Origin: Aurelia coerulea
Taxonomy: Eukaryota; Cnidaria; Scyphozoa; Semaeostomeae; Ulmaridae
Assembly: GCA_039566865.1 (NCBI GenBank)
Contig: CM076944.1
Span: 9,942,501-10,006,500 of the forward strand
Length of the DNA: 64,000 nt
Reading direction: 5' to 3'
The number at the start of each line of letters is the position of its first letter. Within the stretch, counting starts at the first letter, position 1. Below the pieces are notes generated by a model, which ran no database searches, had not been told where the DNA came from, and worked only from the letters and a program-made list of their open reading frames with translations. Shown piece after piece: positions 57,291 through 64,000 of the stretch. Position numbers and translations under genes: made by a program.

Positions 57291-57651
57291 ACTTTTAATC
57301 TTGCACAATTGCTTCAAATTGTTGCTTGTGTCCTTTATAAGGATCTTCAATCATGAAGAACTCTAAACTTTATATAGAATGCTAGACACAGCTTTGTGGT
57401 TAAAAATATACTTTCCAAAATAATTCTACTAAAATTTGGTTTTTTATGCAGTAATTTTGCTTTTTCTTTCCAATAAAACATAAAATAACGATCACCTATT
57501 ATGTTCATTTGTCATTTGACACCAATACGCAAAAACGAAATTTAAATATTGATATGATAGTCAAATATTCGTGATTTTCAATTCAATTTCATCGTTATTG
57601 GGTCATCCAGTGAACCAAATTTAGCACTACAAGAGAATGTCCAAAAAACGC

Positions 57652-57726
57652 CTATAAAAAGGCATCTAAGTTCACGGCAGAATCCTTTTGATTTCTGTAT
57701 TTGATGGCAAGATATATTCCAAGGAG
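57652..57726 (-). CDS. Tetraspanin last exon: end of TM4, tail, stop
   Basis: 75 nt after TTTCAG, ending TTT TTA TAG. Encodes LLGIYLAIKYRNQKDSAVNL then DAFL and stop. Possible variant poly(A) signal ATTAAA on the minus strand at 57299-57294. Confidence 0.92.
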   Translation of the reverse strand, partial: LLGIYLAIKYRNQKDSAVNLDAFL

Positions 57727-60700
57727 CTGAAAGAAAAGAAGAGACGATAAGATCAGCAGCTGAAGACAACTGGACCAGCATGGGGGTTAAATCTATAAAA
57801 TGATTCGATAAATGGTTATCGAATCTTCCTTTTGATTTTATGGCCTGAAGGAAGCGTTAGGCATTTTGATATAATTCTACCGGGCTAAATCTAGCGAAAA
57901 ACAATGAATCAAAAAAGTAAGTCAAAAGAGCAATTCCCGTTTGGAAGGCTATTACTCCCTGGATATCAAGGCAATGATATTGGAAAATTTGTTCGGGATA
58001 CTGCGAACTCCCCTTTTTGTAAATCACAATGGAAAAAACGTTAACTCTGCTTGGCTCATTGATCAATGGAAATGGGCGAAGATCTGTGGGGCATGCGCGA
58101 ATTTACAAAGGAAGAATGAAGGACGATGACCCTGAAATCGCTACTACGCAGAATCCAAAGATCTTAAACGGGGGTCTAGCTCTTCTGGAGAAAATCCTAA
58201 AGACTTTCATTGAAAGTATCCCGAAGAAAAATATACCGATTAATGATGTTATGTTAAAATCCATTTAGAAATTTACCTGACTGAAATCGGCCACTCCGTT
58301 CTGAAAATATGAGGGATTTTCCAGAGAAAACCCCTTTAAGAAACCTTTAAAAAATGCCTAAAATCACGAAAAATTTCTGCTTTACAACAATGGCTTTTAC
58401 ATGCTTTAGTATAGGGTAGGGTGGGGTAATGTGGGTCTAAAATGAGCAAAATCTCAAAATGGATAGCTGGTAAAACGAGACTAAAATGCAAAACATTTCA
58501 AAAGTTTCGTTTAATTGACATTCAGTGCTTCTTCTTTCTTGGGAAAAAATCTCAGCTCTGACAAAGGCAGTTAAATATTTTTAAACAATTTTCTCTCTTG
58601 GCAACTAAAGTAGGCCCACTTTTTCCGACGAGCGGGAAAAGTGGGTCTATTTTCAAAACTTGTACAAAATCGGAATATGACAGGCTAAATGATTAAAAAA
58701 ATTAATGGACTTACATTTCCTAACTATTCTCTATTCAAGAAAATCACATTCTTTGCCTTTTATCGCAAGCAATCCCGTTCCCGCGACGAAAATAAAACTA
58801 TGGTCATTATGCTGTGATCCACCATCGTTGCGACTTGCCAGTCAGTGATCGAATTTGATAATAACAGTCAAATAAAGATGTCTGCAGTATGTTTACTCCA
58901 ATTTAATGGTTACAAGACAGCAACTGCGGTAATAGGAAACCCGTTTTTGCATTTTAGGCAGAAAACAATGTGGCAAGATGAATATAAGTGCGAAAATTTT
59001 AAGCAATTCAAGGCTTCGCTGAGTTTGAATTATGGCTGAATTCTCAGTAGGCCCACATTACCCCATCTGGTAAAAAAAATAAAAATAAAAAGAACAATCG
59101 CGTCAATGACTTCGAACTAAACGTTATTTCATTTGTAGAAGACCAAACTCTCACCTCATGGTCATTAAATGGACCAGAAAAGCAAAATAACAGTGGCAGG
59201 AGAAAGTTTTCTTGGGCTTTGAAATTCTTGCACAATAGGCCGTTCAGTAAAGTCATTTTACAAAACGAGTGGAGATACATTTAAGACGAATATTTTATGC
59301 AAAAAGGCAGTTTATTATGCAGACATTAAAAGAAAAATAGCCAGCCTTTCTTCCATTTAACGAGAAAGGATATTTCTAGCGAAAAGCTCAGTAGACCCAC
59401 TTTACCCCGGAGACCCACATTACCCCCACCCTACCCTATGTTATCTATTTGAGATGGTGAAAGTGTCATTAACAACATTATTCCCGAGGATTTCATTATC
59501 CCAAGAGGATAACACGTGCTAAAGCGTGTAGAAGTCATCGCTGCATGGCCCGTGTAAGGCATTGATATTAGGAAAATTCTGTGGTGATTTTGGGCAAGTT
59601 TTGACGGCTTTTTGAAGAGAATCTCTCGATGAAATCTATCATAATTTCAGAACGGAGTAGCAGATTTCAGTCAGGTAAATTTAAAAAGGATCTGAGCGTG
59701 TCTACCATTGAATGATATACTTGCCGATATCATGTGACATTGGATGACTTCCGCTACCCTGGGTACCAGAGCCAAAAAATAAAAAAAAATTTTCCGCATG
59801 CTATAGCAACATGTAAGGATTTGAGCCTTGCCTTATTTACGTTACTGCAACTTACCAAGGTAAAAGCAAAAAATAGGCCGACACCACCAGCGACTGAGAT
59901 CGAATGTTCCAGTTTTTTCTCGTACTTTCCATAGCATGGTTTGCAAAGCGAGCAAGGGTCTTTCCCCAGAGGTTTACAGCATTTTAACTACAAAAGAAGA
60001 ATATACATTGTTACCGACAATTAAAGCCTATTTTCATTAAATCATAATCCATCGCCGATGATTGTCTTACAGCATCAGCTATCATCGCAATAATCAACGC
60101 CGATGAACTACGATTTAATGAAAACCAGCATAGGGCTCAAATCTTTCAAATCTTTAAAAGGCGGGTGTAAAATTCTATTCCATTTTTCTTTGAATTTAAT
60201 GGCTCGAAAGAAGCTTATAGTACTTTGCTGAACATCTGCCGTGGAAATTTTTTGATATCTTGATTTTATTCAAAATAGCGACTATTTAATGATTTTTAAA
60301 AAAAATTGATGGAAAATTTTGAAAATATTTAAATCATCGAAAATCCTAAACGAAAGGAGGAAAAATTATATAACTTTCAAGACAACCATAGTTTATGAAG
60401 GCCTATAATATGGTGAAAAGCAGAAATCAGTATCTTTTCTGGTTTAGGATTTAGAAATTTGATGACGTCATAGCCTCAAATTTAATAAATACCGCCATTT
60501 TGACAAAAATCAAGATATCAAAAAATTGCCACGGCAGATTTACAGTAAAAAACGCTAAGTTCCTTCCAAGCCATTTAATTCATAGGAAACTGTAATAGAA
60601 TTTTACACCGACCTTTTTAAAGATTTGAGCCCTATGTTATAAAAACCAGGCTTAACGCTGGATGAAATTGAAATTAACGTGAATTTCAGTAATTCGCGTT

Positions 60701-61762
60701 AATTGAAGTCACGCATATGCACCTGGCAATGCTTTATGTATTTACGTGTCTAAACTAGAGAGCAGATCAGGTTTGACACAGCAACTACTGTTTTCAAATC
60801 TGTGAATCAACTTTGCCCACATTACTGGGCACAAACGTTTCAAAGACAGCGAGAACAGGCAGTGAGGACGCTAAGAAATACCGAAACTGACTTGAAACTG
60901 CCTTTGTTTATAGAACAAAAAATGGACAAAAATCATTTGCGCATCGAGGGGCGAGAGTTTGGAATGGTCTAAATCACCAAATCAAACTGTCTCCCTCGCT
61001 ATCAAATTTCGAATTAAAACTAAAGAAAGCTTTATAACAACCAATTTCACAATTTATTTCTGTAGCAATGTTATCATTTCTTCTTTCAATAGGTTTTTTC
61101 TGTTTTTAATACGTTTTCTTTGTTGCTAATTAACAGTGTATGAAGTAGTATTCGATGTTTTTTTTCATTCTATTTTAACAGGGCACATTGTAAAACAGTT
61201 GTCGTTAACTGAATGTTTTCACCCTGTATAAAGAATTTAGAATAATAATAACAATAATAATAATAATGATAATCAATTTTGTGAGTGCCTTTAATTAAAC
61301 ACTGTTAGTTTCTTTCATTTTGAGAAAATACTACAATGTATCAATGTCCCAAAAGACTATGATACAAATGCACAAAAAAGAAAGCTTAAGAATCAATACC
61401 AAAATAAAATTTTGGTGATTTTTCAAAAGTTTCACTTTTTATTCGGTCATCCAGTATGTGTCAGATGTGTCCTGCTCAAAATTCAAGTTAATTTCAAGCG
61501 TCTCTGGCTAACAACAAAGATTTTAAAAAATGGCGCAGTAATAACTTACTTTGCTGCAACTTGGATTTTCTGGGCCAACAGTAAAATTAAAGCTTTCAAA
61601 ACCACAACAGTCAAGTTTTTGCTGCAACCCATCCTTGTCCGTCAATGCAGCCTTATTCCAAGCAGTTCTTAGCAGTTCCGTTTGTTGATCTTTTGTGATA
61701 GCCAGGGCACCAATAGAAACTGATAGTTGAACGATGAACAACAGAGACATGATGATCAAATA
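57652..61762 (-). CDS. Tetraspanin, TSPAN31/TSPAN13-like, 3' part of gene
   Basis: Partial gene; three coding exons encode the last 139 residues. They give TM3 (YLIIMSLLFIVQLSVSIGAL), the large extracellular loop with the tetraspanin DCCG motif, LKCCK and a C-x2-C-x2-C cluster, TM4 split over two exons (GGVGLFFAFT then LLGIYLAI), and a short tail KYRNQKDSAVNLDAFL. The tail and TM4 match the [26 protein letters not shown] and SAFL end of vertebrate TSPAN31/13, so this small subgroup (about 210 residues) fits better than the CD9/CD63 groups. Tetraspanins are four-pass membrane organisers; the role of this one is unknown. About 70-80 N-terminal residues (TM1-TM2) are missing and presumably lie beyond 64000. 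Introns are 1562 and 2129 bp, GT-AG, phase 0. Confidence 0.92.
57890..59740. mobile_element. Degenerate palindromic element with large nested insert
   Basis: Left part starts CCGGGCTAAATC after TA, with ATCGGCCACTCCGTTCTGAA; the right part near 59640-59740 carries the complement of these. Interrupted by the inverted repeat at 58410-59441. Lies beyond the tetraspanin stop side, within its last intron. Right end uncertain. Confidence 0.65.
58410..59441. mobile_element. Inverted repeat with GGGGTAATGTGGGTC ends
   Basis: Left TATAGGGTAGGGTGGGGTAA, right complement ACCCCCACCCTACCCTATG. The phrase GTGGGTC or its complement recurs inside at about 58635, 59050, 59395 and 59412. No recognisable protein. 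Confidence 0.75.
59856..59987 (-). CDS. Tetraspanin exon: loop cysteines and start of TM4
   Basis: 132 nt between TTGTAG and GTAAGT. Encodes LKCCKPLGKDPCSLCKPCYG, then EKKLEHSISVAGGVGLFFAF, where the last part opens TM4. Phase 0 at both ends. Confidence 0.93.
60028..60128. mobile_element. Short hairpin element, second copy
   Basis: Arms TTTTCATTAAATCAT and CGATTTAATGAAAACCAG; same family as 6441-6545. Confidence 0.7.
60133..60632. mobile_element. Palindromic element, GGTGGGTGT family, copy 2
   Basis: TA-flanked, 500 bp; ends GGGCTCAAATCTTTCAAATC and complement; arms include GCGGGTGTAAAATTCTATT. Tetraspanin intron region. Confidence 0.85.
60768..61040 (+). mobile_element. LINE C-terminal fragment with AAT-rich tail downstream
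   Basis: Frames with a shift near 60935 encode FDTATTVFKSVNQLCPHYWA, LRNTETDLKLPLF and GARVWNGLNHQIKLSPSLSN, the usual C terminus of animal LINE reverse-transcriptase ORFs. The likely 3' end runs on to the AAT-rich tract at 61240-61273. Lies in a tetraspanin intron. Confidence 0.8.
61240..61273. repeat. AAT microsatellite
   Basis: AATAATAATAACAATAATAA run; likely tail of the LINE fragment upstream. Confidence 0.85.
61550..61762 (-). CDS. Tetraspanin exon: TM3 and loop with DCCG
   Basis: 213 nt, phase 0 at both ends, between ATGTAG and GTAAGT. Encodes TM3 and the first half of the large loop, with LQQKLDCCGFESFNF and NPSCSK. The 3' splice site is preceded by about 20 bp of original intron and then a LINE insertion. 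Confidence 0.92.
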
Positions 61763-61792
61763 CTACATTTTGTCAAGGAATATACATTATCA

Positions 61793-62221
61793 CATGCAAG
61801 TGAAACCTGGACGCTCAATGCTGATACATACAAGAAAATAAACAGTTTTGAAATGTGCATGTATCGAAAAATGCTGAAGATCACATACACAAGCTACATC
61901 ACAATTGAGGAGGTTTCGAAACGTGTCAAAAAAGGATTGGCCTCAGAAATAGAGCATAAAAAATAAGAAAGGCACAGCACCTTGGTAATTTGACGAGAAA
62001 AGACAAAATTCACACACTGTTATTGCAAGGAAGAGTACAGTAGGTGTAAACAGACCACGGAGACGTCCCAGTAAAACCTGGCTGAATGAAGAATATAATA
62101 GAATGGAATGGACAAAACTGAAATTTGAAAAGCATGCAAGGGGAGCTGAAGACAGTGACGACTTGAGGCCAATAACGAAAAATCTTCTTCAGAAAGCAGC
62201 CACCGAGTGATGATGATGATG
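61793..62221 (+). mobile_element. 5'-truncated LINE 3' end, RTE-like
   Basis: Encodes broken pieces of a non-LTR retrotransposon C terminus: SETWTLNADTYKKINSFEMC, YRKMLKITYTSYITIEEV, then in other frames HLGNLTRKDKIHTLLLQGRV and RPSKTWLNEEYNRMEW up to a TGA. It ends in (GAT)n. An 11-bp direct duplication, ATACATTATCA, flanks it at 61782-61792 and 62222-62232. A microsatellite 3' end and 5' truncation suggest an RTE-type LINE. It lies in a tetraspanin intron, antisense to that gene. Confidence 0.85.
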
Positions 62222-62339
62222 ATACATTATCATCTCAGGGTGATACCATCATTTGCTTCTTACATTTTCAGCACGAGAATTATGATGTAGTTTCTGCCAC
62301 AGCTTCAGGTGTGTTTATAGACATATAAATCATCAGTTT

Positions 62340-62431
62340 GCAACAAAAATGGCCTCAACAAAAACAGCCTTAACAAAAACAGCCTTGACAAAAACAGCCT
62401 TGACAAAAACAACCTAGACAAAAACAGCCTA
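62340..62431. repeat. 15-bp minisatellite
   Basis: About six copies of ACAAAAACAGCCTTG and variants. Confidence 0.85.
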
Positions 62432-62477
62432 TTACAAATTTGCATCAAAAAACCTTGAATGTAAGTTTCTTGCAGCA

Positions 62478-63130
62478 AAGGTTCCAAATCTTTATCTCGG
62501 CGTAAAAAGGTGGGTGTAAAATTCAATGACCTATTTCTTCTGATTGAATGGCTTGAAAGGAACTTTAGATACTTATCTATAATTCTACCGTTGGACTTTT
62601 CAGAAATTTTGAATATTTTTGGAAATTATTTACAGCGTATCTTACATTTCAACTCATTTGAGGATGTGACGTCATCAAATTTTTAAATCATAAACCAGAT
62701 GAGTGACAGACTTTTGCTTGACACCATATTGTAGGCATATATGAACTATGGTTTCCTTCGAAATTATTTCATGTTTCATCAAACTGTTTAGAAATTCAGA
62801 TGGTTTTAAGTTATTTTTTTAATTTTTCTTGAATTCTTGAAAAAGAAGAAAAACACTAGACTTACGACGTGATTCCTTGTATTCGTTCAACGTTTTTAAT
62901 CTGATATTTTATTTTCTCTCAGTATGAGCGATATCATCCAATTCAATATGAGCGATGCTGAGACTTATGTAATGGGTATAGAAAAACACTATAATTCGGA
63001 AAATATTAAAGATTTCAGAAAATTCCAACGGTAGAATTATAGAGAATTAGCTAAAGTTTCTTTGAAGTCATTCAGTTCAAAGAAATAGGTCACTCAATTT
63101 TACACCAGCCTTTTAAAAGATTTGGAACCT
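62478..63130. mobile_element. Palindromic element, GGTGGGTGT family, copy 3
   Basis: Left AGGTTCCAAATCTTT and AAGGTGGGTGTAAAATT; right complements ending TTTGGAACCT. Upstream of the visible tetraspanin exons. Confidence 0.8.
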
Positions 63131-63489
63131 AAGCTGTTTCTTGCTGCAAATTTCTTTCTGCTCTGCACACATAACACTGGCGTTTCCAAAATGTTCAGCC
63201 ATCCTACTCTAGTAACTCTCATAAAGGGCATTTCATAGAAAGCTTCCCAGTCTTAAATTGCATTAACTTGCAATGGACTGCAACGCAAGGGCCGATTCCT
63301 CAAAAGAAAAGCAATGTCAGGAACAATCGAAGTATCTCGAAATATGATATCCTTTTCAAAAGTAAAACTTAAAAATCAAAGTTGAACTTCTTTTGCAAAA
63401 TTCCCGTAATATCAAATCAAGGCTAAGCCCTTTCCGAAACTTCTGGCTTCAGGTGCTTTCTAGATTTTGACTTTGTTGACTGATAAATA

Positions 63490-63651
63490 ATTAACTATAG
63501 ACTTGCCCTAAGCCTATCTCTCCAATCCGTCTTACCGTTTCCTTTTCGGTAATTCCTGGATCTGCCATTCCAATGTTGGAATGGCGGATCCAAGGGAACG
63601 GTAAAGTGGAATGAAGAGATAGACTTAGGGTTAGCCTAAGTTAACTATCGT
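63490..63651. mobile_element. Small inverted repeat near right edge
   Basis: Arms GCCTATCTC, TTACCGTTTCC and GATCTGCCATTCCAA with complements; centre at about 63575. Confidence 0.82.
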
Positions 63652-63789
63652 CAGAGCCGTATGCTCAAAGCGTCCTGACGTCACGTTGAACCCAACGAGG
63701 CTGCTTGCTTATCGTGTACTTTTACCGGCTAGTGTAAAATGCAGGTCATTTTTTGTAGGTCACGGTGGCAGAACACCGTTATGGGCAAG

Positions 63790-64000
63790 GGTTTACAGGC
63801 TGAACAAAGGAATTCTTTGTGTACATGCAATATTGAGCCCCACTTTCGGTACTGTTTTTCTGTTTGGGGTTGTGCTGGTTCTACAGACATCAACCAGTTG
63901 CAAAAGCTTCAAAATCGTGCTGCTAGAATCTAAACAAATAGCAGCTTTGATACCCCAAGCAGACAACTTATTGAGGAGTTAGGCTGGGAGACCATCGAAG
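63790..64000 (+). mobile_element. LINE reverse-transcriptase fragment, cut by window edge
   Basis: Encodes CNIEPHFRYCFSVWGCAGST, NQLQKLQNRAARI, a TAA stop, then SFDTPSRQLIEELGWETIE. This is the late RT/thumb region of a LINE ORF and joins conceptually to the C-terminal type seen at 60768-61040, so both may be one family. The in-frame stop marks it as dead. Confidence 0.85.

Noticed and set aside
62233..62330. Possible upstream tetraspanin exon ending in a GTAAGA donor
   Set aside because: Translation lacks the hydrophobic TM2 segment and stops appear in the needed frame.

Overview
The window looks like an invertebrate animal nuclear genome, probably a cnidarian such as an anthozoan. That is an inference from the AT-rich base composition, long GT-AG introns, metazoan gene families, a gustatory-receptor-like relic, and LINE, SINE and palindromic MITE debris. 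There is no prokaryotic organisation. Most short open reading frames are chance frames or arms of inverted repeats.

The centre is one gene on the minus strand, an NFX1 orthologue (RING finger, NF-X1 zinc fingers, R3H domain). I assembled 25 coding exons from 54150 down to 10481. Every junction is GT-AG, every phase matches, the coding total is 3093 nt (1030 residues plus stop), and the exon order follows the vertebrate protein. Exons make up about 7% of the 43.7 kb. The introns are full of long palindromic elements, SINE copies and a 2.7 kb tandem array of a 97-bp unit.

Right flank (57.6-61.8 kb, minus strand): the last three coding exons of a small tetraspanin of the TSPAN31/TSPAN13 type. 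Its 5' exons were not found and probably lie beyond 64000. A LINE remnant with an 11-bp target duplication sits only about 20 bp upstream of one of its splice acceptors. Further LINE reverse-transcriptase debris lies at 60.8-61.3 kb and runs off the right edge.

Left flank (3.47-4.75 kb, plus strand): an intronless seven-transmembrane gene resembling gustatory-receptor-like (Grl) proteins, broken by an in-frame TGA and a one-base frameshift in a T7 run, so called a pseudogene.

The rest is repeats. More than 30 long inverted-repeat elements fall into groups by termini and target duplications: TA-flanked CCGGGTG ends, TA-flanked CAGTAAATCCCCG ends, TTA-flanked GRCCYYGTTYACAC ends, TTAA-flanked AGG ends, and ACAAGGACAG ends with 9-bp duplications. 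Many lie inside NFX1 introns, several with an edge 20-80 bp from a splice acceptor. All functions are from sequence reading and family knowledge; no database search was run.
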